A stretch of DNA of 64,000 bases from Chlorobiota bacterium (GCA_013152535.1 JAADGE010000046.1:1-64000); one strand, 5' to 3'. Numbered from the stretch's first letter, positions 46,891 to 57,509 are shown. Made by a program: numbers and translations. The notes: a model not told the origin generated them from the letters alone.

Positions 46891-49035
46891 TTATTGCTTA
46901 ATAAACTTAATAAATGAACAATCTCCTTTATTATCAGTTATTTTAAGAAAATACAGACCTTTTTTTAATTCTGAAATTTTTACGGAAGTATGATTTCCGA
47001 AAACAAGGTTTTGTTTAATTATTTGACCGGCAATATTATAAACTTCAAGTTTTTTTATTTCTCCTGTTGTTTCCAAATATAAAATATTACGAGCCGGATT
47101 CGGATACAATTTGAATTGAGTTTTTATATCGTTAATTCCGACTGTTCCGAAAATATGATAACCCAGATATTCAGAAGTACCCTCAACAGCATCGTCAGCT
47201 TGTGTAATTGTTATTTCAACCCATTCGCCTGTTCCGTCCAGCACACTCATGTTTCTGTTTCCGGCAAGAACATCCGGTTTACGATAAAATCCTTTATCTA
47301 ATCCCCAAGTTGTAGTTTTGCCGTTTATAGATGCATAAATACAATCAACTCTGTCATCCCAAGTGTCACCGAATCTTGTTAAAGCAACGGGATCGTCTCC
47401 GTTATAATATGTTGCAACTGTATTAGCATATGCAGCAGAAACAGCATAAGCAGGTGCTGCAGCATTTGCATTTTTATAAATCAAAGTTTGCCCGGCATTT
47501 ATTGTTCCGTTTAAGGCATCCCCATATTTAAATTTTCCGAACGGGGAATCAGTAGTTCCCCAAACTCCTAAATAATAATCACTTAAATCAACATCTGTAT
47601 TTCCGACATTAGTTATTTCAATATATTTATTATTACTTGTTCCTTCATAATATTGAGAAATGATTAAATAATTTAAAACAGAAACATTTATAATAAATTC
47701 TTGTTGAATTGTTTTCTTAGTATCATCAGTAAGTGTTAAAATAACTGTGTCTGCACCAAGATCGGCAATATCAGGAATTCCGGATAAAGTTGCTGCATCT
47801 CCGGTATTATCGGTTAAAGATAACCACCCGGGGAGTTTTGTTCCGGTAAGAGTAAAATTTGCTCCGGCATCTCCTGTTGCTGTTATATTATAAGTATATT
47901 GTTCGCCGACATATACTGAAGTAATCGGAGTTGAAGTAAAAGTTATCGGATTTCCGTCACTTACCGTGATTTCAAAAACCTGCATTATTGTGTCCGTCGG
48001 AGAATGTAAATTTAAGTAAATCTTGTAAATACCGGTATCGCTAAGTGTCGGAGAACCGGTTAATGTTGCTGTTGCTGCATCAATTCCGTTTGTTACTGAA
48101 TTAAATGTTAACCATGCAGGTAAAATTGAATCACAATCAATTGTTAAATCAATGCCGTTTGAACTGCTTGCGGTAATATCATATGAATAAGGAATTCTGT
48201 CAGTAACACTTGTCACCGGATAAGAAGTAAACCAATATCCGGTTCCTTCATTTTTCCAGATAAGATTTGCCCATTCAGGATGATCAATAAAAGGGTTTCT
48301 GTTGTGCTGATAATCATTATAAATAATATTATTTCTGTTTCTTTCCCAATCACTTACAGGATCTTGTTCATTCCAAAGCAATAAATCAGATAATTTAGCA
48401 TGTAAAGGTAAGGGAGAGTTATTATCAGTCGGAATATAGTCAATAAGCTCTAAATCGGGTTCACCGTTTTCACCTTCGTAGCGAGCAGCCATGTAAAACA
48501 TCATTCTTGCAACATCTCCTTTCACTTCGTCACGAGGTTTCCAAAGCCATTCCGTAGAACTTTCGTAACTTCCCGTAGGTCCGTCGGGATCAATATATTC
48601 TTCTGAACATTCAGCAAACCACCGATTGTTTCGTTCGGTATTAACCGAGTTATCAGCCGGTCGTAAATGATGAACATCTGTTCCGGGTCCCATAGAAGTT
48701 CCGAAATCTCCGTGTGATTTTGCCCAAACATGTTCTCGAGTCCATCCGTTTCCGTCGTTATATTCAGCGGCAGCATTTCGTGTAAAGCCGGAGTACAAAC
48801 AGATCACATTATCCGGGTTTATTGTATCTCTGTCGGTTTCTTTTAAAATATCCCAAACATCGGTTGTATCTGCCGTATATTCATATTCTTTATGACCTTT
48901 AATAATGTTATATAAAGCTGTTTTAAGACCGTTACCGCCATAACCGGCAGCAGCATCATAATATCCGGGAGGAATTTGACTTTCAGCAATTAAATTGCTT
49001 AAAATTAAGAAAGTAAACAAGACTATTCGTTTCAT
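46891..49035 (-). CDS. Secreted endonuclease I family nuclease with Ig-like repeats, lamin-tail-like domain and T9SS C-terminal sorting domain
   Basis: GWTREHVWAKSHGDFGTSMGPGTDVHHLRPADNSVNTERNNRWF; two FTSTPITSVYVGEQYTYNITATG-type repeats; YLIISQYYEGTSNNKYIEITNVGNTDVDLSDYYLGVW; FKLYPNPARNILYLET...GLYFLKITDNKGDCSFIKFIKQ. Confidence 0.9.
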   Translation of the reverse strand: MKRIVLFTFLILSNLIAESQIPPGYYDAAAGYGGNGLKTALYNIIKGHKEYEYTADTTDVWDILKETDRDTINPDNVICLYSGFTRNAAAEYNDGNGWTREHVWAKSHGDFGTSMGPGTDVHHLRPADNSVNTERNNRWFAECSEEYIDPDGPTGSYESSTEWLWKPRDEVKGDVARMMFYMAARYEGENGEPDLELIDYIPTDNNSPLPLHAKLSDLLLWNEQDPVSDWERNRNNIIYNDYQHNRNPFIDHPEWANLIWKNEGTGYWFTSYPVTSVTDRIPYSYDITASSSNGIDLTIDCDSILPAWLTFNSVTNGIDAATATLTGSPTLSDTGIYKIYLNLHSPTDTIMQVFEITVSDGNPITFTSTPITSVYVGEQYTYNITATGDAGANFTLTGTKLPGWLSLTDNTGDAATLSGIPDIADLGADTVILTLTDDTKKTIQQEFIINVSVLNYLIISQYYEGTSNNKYIEITNVGNTDVDLSDYYLGVWGTTDSPFGKFKYGDALNGTINAGQTLIYKNANAAAPAYAVSAAYANTVATYYNGDDPVALTRFGDTWDDRVDCIYASINGKTTTWGLDKGFYRKPDVLAGNRNMSVLDGTGEWVEITITQADDAVEGTSEYLGYHIFGTVGINDIKTQFKLYPNPARNILYLETTGEIKKLEVYNIAGQIIKQNLVFGNHTSVKISELKKGLYFLKITDNKGDCSFIKFIKQ

Positions 49036-49340
49036 AATAATAGATTTATAGTTTAAACTTAATACGAATAAATCGTATTAAGCCTGTAATTTCTGAATTA
49101 CTCAGAGAAAAGTCAACAAACTTACTTAAATTATATTATTTTAAAAATAGTTATTTGTATTTATCCGATTCTAAATTAATAAATGCTTCTTATTGATTTT
49201 AAATATAAGATTTATTAACTCGTTTATACGTTTTAGTTTCTTCACGGTTTTTCCCGTAAAATTCAATAATTTATTTATTTCTTAAAGAATTAGATTCTTG
49301 CAAAAAAAATATTAATTTAGTTTGAAATTTTGATAAGAGT

Positions 49341-52010
49341 ATGGATAAAGGACATGCTGAAAAAATATATAATTTTACATTACGAGGTAATTATCCCAAT
49401 TATTATAATATTATGTTTTTTGTTCAAAACAGACATAATAATATAAAAGCCGGAGCGGGATATATTCCGCCTGAAGTTGAATATCAAAAAACAAAACAGT
49501 CTGTTCCGGAAAAAATAAATGTTGAATTTGCAGATATTCCGTATTTATGTCGGGAAGATACCGAACAAGCAAAAAATTATTTGTCGTATTTGGCAGCTTC
49601 TTTAAAAGGTGATACAGCAGCAAAAAAGAAAGTTGAATTTTATCGAGAACAATATTTAAACGATAAAGAATGGTATTATAAAGACATTCATCTTGTTGAA
49701 AATAAATATATTGTCCATTCCGGAACCGACAAAGATTATAATGTTAATCACATAAGTCATAAAGGAGCAAATCTTTTAAAATTAATTAAAGAAAGTTATC
49801 CTGTACCGGATTTTTCAATTTTAACTGTCGATTGGTATTCATTAAACGAAACTGAAAAAGAAAAACATTTAAGAACGGCAATCAGCAATTTGGAACAAAT
49901 GACCGGTGAAAAATTAAAAGATACGGAAGACCCTTTAGTAATTGCTCTGCGATGTGCTATGCCGCAATATATTCCCGGTTTAATGCCGACTTATTTAAAT
50001 GCCGGTGTCGTTTCCGAAACTGTTGAAAAATTAAAACGTCTTTACGGAATAAAAGTTGCCGGAAAAATATATTTGAATAATCTGCTGACATTATATTCGC
50101 TGCTGTATCACAAAAAAGAAATTCCGCATTTGAAGGAAACTTTATATTTAGCTTCTGTCGCCGAGATTTATAAGAATATTCAAATTTACTTTGACCTTAT
50201 TGACGAAATTGATTCAAAATTGTTAACCGATCCTTATTATCAAATCAGTTTTTTGCTTAAAAAAGCAGTTGATTTTTTTGAAGATAATAAAGAATTGCCC
50301 TATACTTTGATAAAACGAAAAACTTTTCCGTCATTTATTTTGCAAAAAATGGTTTGGACTGTTCGCGATGAAAATTCTTATCCCGGAATTTTATACAGCA
50401 GACATTCGCGAACCGGTTTAGGTTATCAAATTGAAAGTTCTAAAAATATTTTCGGCGAAGATATTATGTCCGGCAATGTACAAACCACCGATAAAGAGTA
50501 TTTTAATCGTGAAGAAATTAAAAAAACTTATCCGGAAGTATATCATTTTACGCCTTTGTTGCACGAATTGGAAAAAAGCAATAAATCACCTGTTACAATT
50601 GAATTTGCTGCCGAATCTTATGTAAATACTCATCTTTTTGCTGTTTTACAACTCAATAAATCTGAACTGACGGGCAGAGCAGCCCTGCTTTCGACAATTG
50701 ATTTATATAACAAAAAAATTATTGGTAAAGATGAGGTAATTAAATTGGTTCAACCGTATCATTTGCGGCAAATATTTTCGGAAACTATTGATGTTAAGAG
50801 TCTTTCGGAATTGATATGCTTTTCGGAAGGTATTTCGGTATTGCCGCGTTCTGCTATTTCAACGAAAATATATTTCTCTGCAGAAAAAGTTACACAAGCG
50901 AAAAAAAGAGGCGAAAAAGTTTGCTATTGTAAAGATCGTTTTCTGCCTTCCGATACGGTTATTATGAAAGAAGTTGATGCTATTATCAGTATGAATCCGG
51001 CTGCAGTTCATGTAGTTACGGCTTGCAGAGGGTACGGAATTCCGGCGTTTTTAAATTTGGAAAATTTTAAAGTCCGATTAGAGAATAATTCATTAATAAA
51101 TTCTCAAGGAATAAAAATAACGGAAGGGAATTGGATAACAATCAGCAGCAAGCGAAAAACCATTTATCTCGGAAAGGCAAATTATTCTCCGGCTCGATTT
51201 CAAAAATATTTGGATAAAGAAGAAATAGAATTAGATTCCAAAGAAGAAACTGTTTTTAAAAATATGGCAGGGGCATTCGAGACCTATAAAAAAATTGTAA
51301 ATTCAATGAACTCTGATGATATTACGAGCATTGATGATTTGATTAAGTTTATTCGTACAGATTTAGACAACGAACCTGAAAAAGCAAATCAGTTTGTGAA
51401 TAATTGGTTTGATACACACGAAGATTATTATGTTAAGCAAATTTTAGACAGTGAACTCGGAACACACCAAGACAGATATAAAATTTATCAGTTTCTTTCC
51501 GTTGAAAGACGAATTTTATTTCATAAAAAAGCAATTTTAATATGCCGAAAACACAATTTGAAAGGTTTTACTGCCGGAGCTTTTATGCTCGGACGATTTA
51601 TTTGTATAACGCATCCTGCTGTGTTTTGGAAGACTTTGAGTTCCGAAGAAATTTGTTTTTTGCTTAACGAATATATCTTGTTTGAAAAATATATGTTTGC
51701 CCTTTATGATGTCGGCGAACGAAAAATTAACAGAGCAAAAACTGCTGTTCTTACGAAAGGATTACAAGGCATTAATATTAATAAAGCAAATGCTGCTGTT
51801 TTTATTACACTGAAATTGGTTTGTGAAAATTGGAATAAAATTACACAAATTTTAAATTCGGAATATGAACGCGAAACTTATGAATTAACAGAACTGTTGC
51901 AAAAACCTTATGGCTTTTTATTCGATTATTCGGCTCCTTGGTCAGTCAATAAACTTAAAAAACTTTGCATACAGGAAAATATTGAATTCCCCGGTAAAGA
52001 TGATTGTTAA
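49341..52010 (+). CDS. Divergent PPDK/PEP-utilizing-enzyme-like protein (N-terminal and swivelling-His-like regions) with unrecognised C-terminus
   Basis: HKGANLLKLIKESYPVPDFSILT and DPLVIALRCAMPQYIPGLMPTYLNAGV resemble PPDK N-terminal motifs; DAIISMNPAAVHVVTACRGYGIPAFL resembles the PPDK swivel (TSHAAVVARGMGKP). Confidence 0.6.
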   Translation: MDKGHAEKIYNFTLRGNYPNYYNIMFFVQNRHNNIKAGAGYIPPEVEYQKTKQSVPEKINVEFADIPYLCREDTEQAKNYLSYLAASLKGDTAAKKKVEFYREQYLNDKEWYYKDIHLVENKYIVHSGTDKDYNVNHISHKGANLLKLIKESYPVPDFSILTVDWYSLNETEKEKHLRTAISNLEQMTGEKLKDTEDPLVIALRCAMPQYIPGLMPTYLNAGVVSETVEKLKRLYGIKVAGKIYLNNLLTLYSLLYHKKEIPHLKETLYLASVAEIYKNIQIYFDLIDEIDSKLLTDPYYQISFLLKKAVDFFEDNKELPYTLIKRKTFPSFILQKMVWTVRDENSYPGILYSRHSRTGLGYQIESSKNIFGEDIMSGNVQTTDKEYFNREEIKKTYPEVYHFTPLLHELEKSNKSPVTIEFAAESYVNTHLFAVLQLNKSELTGRAALLSTIDLYNKKIIGKDEVIKLVQPYHLRQIFSETIDVKSLSELICFSEGISVLPRSAISTKIYFSAEKVTQAKKRGEKVCYCKDRFLPSDTVIMKEVDAIISMNPAAVHVVTACRGYGIPAFLNLENFKVRLENNSLINSQGIKITEGNWITISSKRKTIYLGKANYSPARFQKYLDKEEIELDSKEETVFKNMAGAFETYKKIVNSMNSDDITSIDDLIKFIRTDLDNEPEKANQFVNNWFDTHEDYYVKQILDSELGTHQDRYKIYQFLSVERRILFHKKAILICRKHNLKGFTAGAFMLGRFICITHPAVFWKTLSSEEICFLLNEYILFEKYMFALYDVGERKINRAKTAVLTKGLQGININKANAAVFITLKLVCENWNKITQILNSEYERETYELTELLQKPYGFLFDYSAPWSVNKLKKLCIQENIEFPGKDDC

Positions 52011-52027
52011 TTTCTTTTAATAAAGTG

Positions 52028-52858
52028 TTAAATCAGTTTTATTCCGTCGTTTTTAAACTCAATTAAATGCTTTTTATATAAAGAGCCGATTGCTTTTTTA
52101 AAAGATTTTTTACTGATATTAAACAATGCTTTTATCATTTCGGGGGAACTTTTGTCATTTGCAGCAATAAAACCTTTGTTTTCTTTAAGTAATTGTATAA
52201 TTTTCTCTGAAATACCGTCAATTTGTTCATATCCTGCTTTTTGCAAAGTAAGATCAATTTTCTCATCGTCTCTTATCTTTTTAATAAATGCCGATATTTT
52301 GTCTCCTTTTCTCAAATCTTTAAAGACTTCGTTTTCATAAAGTAAACCGCTGAATTTATTGTCAATAATTGCTTTGTAGCCAATATCTGTTTTGCTTTGA
52401 ATAAGAATGTCAACTTCGTCATTAACTTGATACGGCGGAATTTCGGAGCTTAAAAATTTATTGATTTTTGCAGATGCTGCCAATCGCCGAGTTTTTTCAT
52501 CAACATAAATATATACGATATGGTACTGACCCTCAATCATATCTGATTTTTGTTCTCTGAAAGGTACTAATAAATCTTTCAAAATACCCCAATCTAAAAA
52601 TGCCCCGAATTTATTTACGGCTTTTACTTTAAGGCAGGCAAATTCATTAACTTTTGCAAGAGGAGTTTCCGTTGTGGCAATTAATCTGTCTTCCGAATCA
52701 GAATAAATAAATGCTTCAATTTCATCTTCCGGTTTTGTGCCTTCGGGAACATATTTTGTCGGCATCAAAATTTCGCCGTCTTCATCGCCGTCCAGATAAA
52801 TCCCGAAATCAACTTCTTTTACAACGCGCAAAGTATTATAATCGCCTAATTTTATCAT
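52028..52858 (-). CDS. S1-domain RNA-binding protein, CvfB-like
   Basis: MIKLGDYNTLRVVKEVDFGIYLDGDEDGEILMPTKYVPEG; AFLDWGILKDLLVPFREQ; C-terminal winged-helix-like SPEMIKALFNISKKSFKKAIGSLYKKHLI. Confidence 0.87.
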   Translation of the reverse strand: MIKLGDYNTLRVVKEVDFGIYLDGDEDGEILMPTKYVPEGTKPEDEIEAFIYSDSEDRLIATTETPLAKVNEFACLKVKAVNKFGAFLDWGILKDLLVPFREQKSDMIEGQYHIVYIYVDEKTRRLAASAKINKFLSSEIPPYQVNDEVDILIQSKTDIGYKAIIDNKFSGLLYENEVFKDLRKGDKISAFIKKIRDDEKIDLTLQKAGYEQIDGISEKIIQLLKENKGFIAANDKSSPEMIKALFNISKKSFKKAIGSLYKKHLIEFKNDGIKLI

Positions 52859-52870
52859 ATTAATTTTTTG

Positions 52871-52878
52871 CAAAGATA
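52871..52878 (-). promoter_or_regulatory. Candidate -7 box TATCTTTG (minus strand)
   Basis: CAAAGATA on + strand immediately upstream of the cvfB-like ATG at 52858; overlaps the ORF-track TTG start. Confidence 0.4.
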
Positions 52879-53069
52879 AGCGAGATTTGTTGTAAATTTG
52901 TATAAGTTAAAAAAAAGATATAATTGTTTCATTTGAAATAATTTGACTTAACTTTGTGTTTGATAACTTGATGTTATATGATTGTTAATGTGCTGTATAT
53001 TAGTATTCTAATATCAATGTAACCATTTTTAGGGCGAATAAAAAAATGCTTCTGTTTGTTTTGTGTTTT

Positions 53070-55169
53070 TCAATAATCCAACGTCATCCGGATACCGGCT
53101 TTAACCCAACGACCCGGCATAAGAATATTGCCGAATTCGTGATATTTAACATTAAAAAGATTAGAAGCATCGGCAAAAACTTCAATTTTTTTGCTTTTCC
53201 ATAAAACTCTGACATCTGTTAAAATATAAGGTTTGTATTCTTCTTCTCCGGTATAAGTTCTTGTTTTTAAATCATATACAGAATAACTACCGTTACGATC
53301 TTCATAACGAAGATTCCAGTTTGCCGAAAATCTTTTATATAATTTATGATTTAAGGATAAAACGGCTTTATGATTTAAATAATCCAAAGCATATTTTGAA
53401 ATATACTTCCTGCTTTGTTTCGTAATATTTGTGTAAGCATACGAGAACCTTATATTTTTAAAGACCGAATTGGGCAAAAATGTATAATTAACAGACAGTT
53501 CCGCTCCTGTAACTTGAAGTTCGGTAATGTTTTGAGCTTGCCAATCAACAGTGTCGGAAAGTCGAACCCAATCAATGGTGTTTTTTCCGTTTCTTCTGAA
53601 AACAGAAATATTTGAATGCAGTCCTTTAGTGAAATATTTTATACCGACTTCATAATTCAAAGCAGTTTCCGGTTGTAAATCAGGGTTTCCTTTATTGGTA
53701 GGTCCGTCGTAATATAAATCGGTAAAAGTAGGCAAACGAACTGATTGATTGAATGATGCAAATGTTCTGAAATTCTTTGTCAAAGCATAACTTAAATCAA
53801 TACCTCCCGAAAAATTTCTCTTAAACATTTCGTCAAAATTTAAGGATGCACCGCCGGAAATGATAAATTTATTGAATTTTACAAGATGTTCAGCGTACAG
53901 GTTAATGTTCTTTCGTGATTTTGATTTAGTAAATAATCCGTCCGGTTCACCGGGTACGTTCTCAGGGTTTTCAAGCGGTTCCCCTAAAACATTGCTTTTT
54001 ATTTCGGCATAAGAATATTCTGCTCCTATAGCGGATTTTCCCGCTTTTGTGTCTAAATTTAATTTCAGTTCTGTACCGAAATCGTAGGTTAAATGATAAT
54101 TATGTCCGCTGTAATAGTTCCAATCTTCGTAAATTCCGGGAACGTATTTCGCTGTATCTGTGTCGTCAATAAAATACTTGCCTGTGTGTTTGTATTTATC
54201 TTCTCTGAAAAGTTCAAATCGGTCTTGGTGCCTTCTTAATGAAATGCGATGAGTAATTTTATAATGTGTCCCTTGTTTTTCTGATTTTAAAGCGGCAAAA
54301 CTTGTTTTAGTTTCTTCGTATTGCCAAGGGAATTTCGGTGTGTAGAAACTGTTTGCCCCAAAAGATTTATCGGTATATCCGGCTTGTAATGAGATATTTG
54401 CAAATTTGCTGTGTAGTTGGTTTTGATAAAATATGTTTAATATTTTGAAATCGGTATCGTTAATACTGTCCGTTAAATAACCGTCGCTTTTTTTATATGA
54501 TGCCGAAAGATAATTGCTGAATTTTTTATAAGTGTGAGAAATGCTGATATTGCCGCCGAAATAGTTGTGTTGTCCGGCAAAAATACCGGTCTTCAATTTT
54601 TTGGCTGTTTGGCTGTCGGTAATGAAGTTAATAGCTCCGCTGTAGGCGTTAATGCCGAAAATTCTATTGCCGGGACCTTCAAGAATTTCAATTTTTTCAA
54701 TGTTTTCAATTTCAACCGGAAGGTCCATATTATGATGCCCTGTTTGCACATCATTCATTTTAAATCCGTTCAGCAGAATTAAAGTTTGGTCGAAATTACC
54801 GCCTCTTATATTTATATCTGCCTGAACACCTTCGCTGCCTCTTTGCCGAACATCAACATTTGCAACATATTCTAATAAATCCTGTAAACTGTGAACGGGC
54901 ATAGCTTCAATTTCTTTTTTATCAATGGTGTAAATTATTCGTGCCGTTTCGGAATACACTGTCGGGATGCGCGATGAATTTATCTGAACCTCTTGCATTT
55001 GAAGAGTATCTGTTTGAGCTTTTGAAGTAAATGCCGATGCCGTGAAATAGGCGAGGGGTAATGCCGATATGATGATGTGTTTTCCGATGCTGCTGAATGT
55101 ACTCCAAGCATTATTTTTCCAATGTTTAAAAACTTCTGTCTTTTTAAAGATTAATAATTTTTTGTTCAT
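53070..55169 (-). CDS. TonB-dependent receptor (BtuB/CirA-like)
   Basis: Plug EAMPVHSLQDLLEYVANVDVRQRGSEGVQADINIRGGNFDQTLILLNGFKMNDVQTGHHNMDLPVEIENIEKIEILEGPG; C-terminal barrel strands. Confidence 0.9.
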   Translation of the reverse strand: MNKKLLIFKKTEVFKHWKNNAWSTFSSIGKHIIISALPLAYFTASAFTSKAQTDTLQMQEVQINSSRIPTVYSETARIIYTIDKKEIEAMPVHSLQDLLEYVANVDVRQRGSEGVQADINIRGGNFDQTLILLNGFKMNDVQTGHHNMDLPVEIENIEKIEILEGPGNRIFGINAYSGAINFITDSQTAKKLKTGIFAGQHNYFGGNISISHTYKKFSNYLSASYKKSDGYLTDSINDTDFKILNIFYQNQLHSKFANISLQAGYTDKSFGANSFYTPKFPWQYEETKTSFAALKSEKQGTHYKITHRISLRRHQDRFELFREDKYKHTGKYFIDDTDTAKYVPGIYEDWNYYSGHNYHLTYDFGTELKLNLDTKAGKSAIGAEYSYAEIKSNVLGEPLENPENVPGEPDGLFTKSKSRKNINLYAEHLVKFNKFIISGGASLNFDEMFKRNFSGGIDLSYALTKNFRTFASFNQSVRLPTFTDLYYDGPTNKGNPDLQPETALNYEVGIKYFTKGLHSNISVFRRNGKNTIDWVRLSDTVDWQAQNITELQVTGAELSVNYTFLPNSVFKNIRFSYAYTNITKQSRKYISKYALDYLNHKAVLSLNHKLYKRFSANWNLRYEDRNGSYSVYDLKTRTYTGEEEYKPYILTDVRVLWKSKKIEVFADASNLFNVKYHEFGNILMPGRWVKAGIRMTLDY

Positions 55170-55287
55170 TTTAATTTTTTTAAGTTTGAAAATAATTTTG
55201 CAAAAATAAGTTTATTCCGGTAAGGAAAGATGAAGAATGTCACTTTTTAACTTTTCTCTTTAAACTTTAACTTTTATCTTTTTTTTA

Positions 55288-55929
55288 ATGAAGTACAAAC
55301 ATATCATCTGGGATTATAACGGGACACTTTTAAATGATGTTGAACTTTGTGTCGATATTATTAATGAATTATTAGAAGCAAGATATATGAAAAAGATATC
55401 TGTTGCCGAATACAAACAATTATTTGATTTTCCGGTGAAAGCTTATTACGAAAAAATCGGGTTTGATTTTAAAAAAGAAAGTTTTGAAAAAGTAGGAACG
55501 GAATTTATTATTCAATATGACAAACGAAGCAATAAAACCAAATTACAAGCCGGAGCATATGAATTAATACAATCAATTTCCGATGCAAACATCAAGCAAT
55601 CAATTTTATCGGCCAGAAAAAAAGAACAATTAGATGAAGAATTAACAAAGTTCGAAATTTTTAATTTTTTTGATTACGTTTTCGGGCTGGATAATCATTA
55701 TGCCGGCGGAAAAACTGAAATCGGGAAACAATTGATTAAAAAAGTCGGATTGCCGCCTGAACAAATTTTGTTAATAGGTGATACGACTCATGATTGCGAA
55801 GTGGCAAGTATGCTCGGCATTAATGCACTTGCTGTGTCCTACGGGCATCATCCGAAAGAAAAATTTAAGCAATACGAAGTTGAAATTGCAGAATCTGTTA
55901 AAGAGCTTAAAGATTATATTTTTAAATAA
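55288..55929 (+). CDS. HAD-family hydrolase (phosphoglycolate phosphatase-like)
   Basis: HIIWDYNGTLLNDVELCVDIINELL; SILSARKKEQL; LLIGDTTHDCEVASMLGINALAVSYGHH. Confidence 0.88.
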   Translation: MKYKHIIWDYNGTLLNDVELCVDIINELLEARYMKKISVAEYKQLFDFPVKAYYEKIGFDFKKESFEKVGTEFIIQYDKRSNKTKLQAGAYELIQSISDANIKQSILSARKKEQLDEELTKFEIFNFFDYVFGLDNHYAGGKTEIGKQLIKKVGLPPEQILLIGDTTHDCEVASMLGINALAVSYGHHPKEKFKQYEVEIAESVKELKDYIFK

Positions 55930-56106
55930 AAAACTTCAAAAAAAATGATATGATTTTTAAATTGAATTTATATTAAAAACTTTCCGGAGGATCACTATTG
56001 TCCGAATATAATTTTGCAAATAGTAAATATGATTTTATATAAGGTTTCAGAAATCAGATAATTTAAAGCAATAATATTTCTGTCTGGTATAAAATGATAA
56101 AATTAT

Positions 56107-56114
56107 TATCTTTG
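56107..56114 (+). promoter_or_regulatory. Candidate -7 box TATCTTTG
   Basis: TAnnTTTG match about 100 bp upstream of ubiE. Confidence 0.35.
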
Positions 56115-56214
56115 AACTCCCAAAAAAGGACAAATAATATTAAGAATATGATAACAAGATATTATACATCTGTATCAGTCTTTTTAGATTTTAAATACAT
56201 AATAAACTAAGACT

Positions 56215-56952
56215 TTGAATAAAGCAGAAAAAATCGTTCCGTATAAAAATTCCGATATCGGAAAAAAAGAACAAGTTGCCGAAATGTTCGATAATATTGC
56301 CGGGAAATATGATTTTTTAAATCATTTTTTGTCTTTGAATATCGATAAAATTTGGCGAAGAAAATCTATCCGATTATTAGCAAAATCACAACCGAAGATG
56401 GTTTTGGATGTTGCAACCGGAACCGGTGATTTTGCTGCGGAAATATTTCGAAGAATAAAACCCGAAAAAATTATCGGGATTGATATTTCCGAAGGAATGC
56501 TGAAAGTGGGAGAGGACAAAATTCAAAAAAAAGAACTTTCGCAATTTATTGAATTTCGAAAAGGCGATTCCGAAAATTTGGAATTTCCCGACAGTTATTT
56601 TGATGCGGTTACGGCTGCATTCGGTGTCAGAAATTTTGAAAGTTTGGAAAAGGGATTAACAGAAATGTATCGGGTTTTAAAACCTTCGGGACAACTTATT
56701 ATATTAGAATTTTCGCAACCTGAGAAATTTCCCGTTAAACAAATTTTCAGCTTGTATTCAAAATATATTTTGCCGCTTTTCGGTAAATTATTTTCCAAAG
56801 ATAAATCTGCATATACCTATTTGCCCGAATCGGTTAATGCTTTTCCCTACGGAAAAGAACTCTGTGCCGTTCTTAAGAAAATCGGTTTCTCTTCCGTAAA
56901 TTATAAAATTTTTTCTTTCGGTATTTCGAGTGTTTATTATGCATCAAAGTAA
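56215..56952 (+). CDS. ubiE: Demethylmenaquinone/ubiquinone methyltransferase UbiE/MenG
   Basis: VAEMFDNIAGKYDFLNHFLSLNIDKIWRRKSIRLL; VLDVATGTGDFAAEI; AFGVRNFESLEKGLTEMYRVLKPSGQLIILEFSQP; TTG start. Confidence 0.93.
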   Translation: MNKAEKIVPYKNSDIGKKEQVAEMFDNIAGKYDFLNHFLSLNIDKIWRRKSIRLLAKSQPKMVLDVATGTGDFAAEIFRRIKPEKIIGIDISEGMLKVGEDKIQKKELSQFIEFRKGDSENLEFPDSYFDAVTAAFGVRNFESLEKGLTEMYRVLKPSGQLIILEFSQPEKFPVKQIFSLYSKYILPLFGKLFSKDKSAYTYLPESVNAFPYGKELCAVLKKIGFSSVNYKIFSFGISSVYYASK

Positions 56953-57009
56953 AATTCATTAACTTTGTACATAACTTTGATTTAAAACTTATAATAAATT
57001 GTTCTTATT

Positions 57010-57450
57010 ATGAAAGATATTGTAAAACAATTATTTATTGATGTTGTTGAACAAAAAATTCCGATGGCAAAATTTATCGGAGTTAAAGTGTTAGAAATTG
57101 AGGAAGGATATGTAAAGCTTCTTTTTCCTTATCGTGAAGAATTTATAGGAGATCCTCGCTCGAAAAGATTACATGGCGGTTATACCGCAACAGCAGTTGA
57201 TTTGGCAGGCGGAGTTGCGGCAATGACTTATATGACATCGCAAGATGACGATGTAGCAACCATTGATATGCGTATTGATTATGTCAGACCGGGAAAAGCA
57301 AAAGCAATTATTGCCGAAGGACAGGTGCTGAGTAAAAGACGTCGGTCAGTTGTAACTGAAATGAAAATTTTTCATCCCGATGAAGAAGACAAAATTATTG
57401 TTTTCGGCAGAGGTGTTTTCAGCATTAAACGGAAAGAAGACGAATGTTAA
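57010..57450 (+). CDS. PaaI-family hotdog thioesterase
   Basis: KRLHGGYTATAVDLAGGVAAMTYMTSQDDDVATIDMRIDYVRPGKAKAIIAEGQVLSKRRRSVVTEMKIF. Confidence 0.85.
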   Translation: MKDIVKQLFIDVVEQKIPMAKFIGVKVLEIEEGYVKLLFPYREEFIGDPRSKRLHGGYTATAVDLAGGVAAMTYMTSQDDDVATIDMRIDYVRPGKAKAIIAEGQVLSKRRRSVVTEMKIFHPDEEDKIIVFGRGVFSIKRKEDEC

Positions 57451-57479
57451 TACAAACAGAAAAATTATATCTGAGTTTT

Positions 57480-57509
57480 AAATGCCAATTATTTTGGCAT
57501 TTGTTTTTT
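57480..57509 (+). terminator. Rho-independent terminator
   Basis: AAATGCCAA-ttatt-TTGGCATTT followed by GTTTTTT. Confidence 0.82.

Noticed and set aside
50431-50625. 64-aa ORF in another frame of the PPDK-like gene
   Set aside because: Out-of-frame overlap with a long intact ORF; no signals of independent expression.
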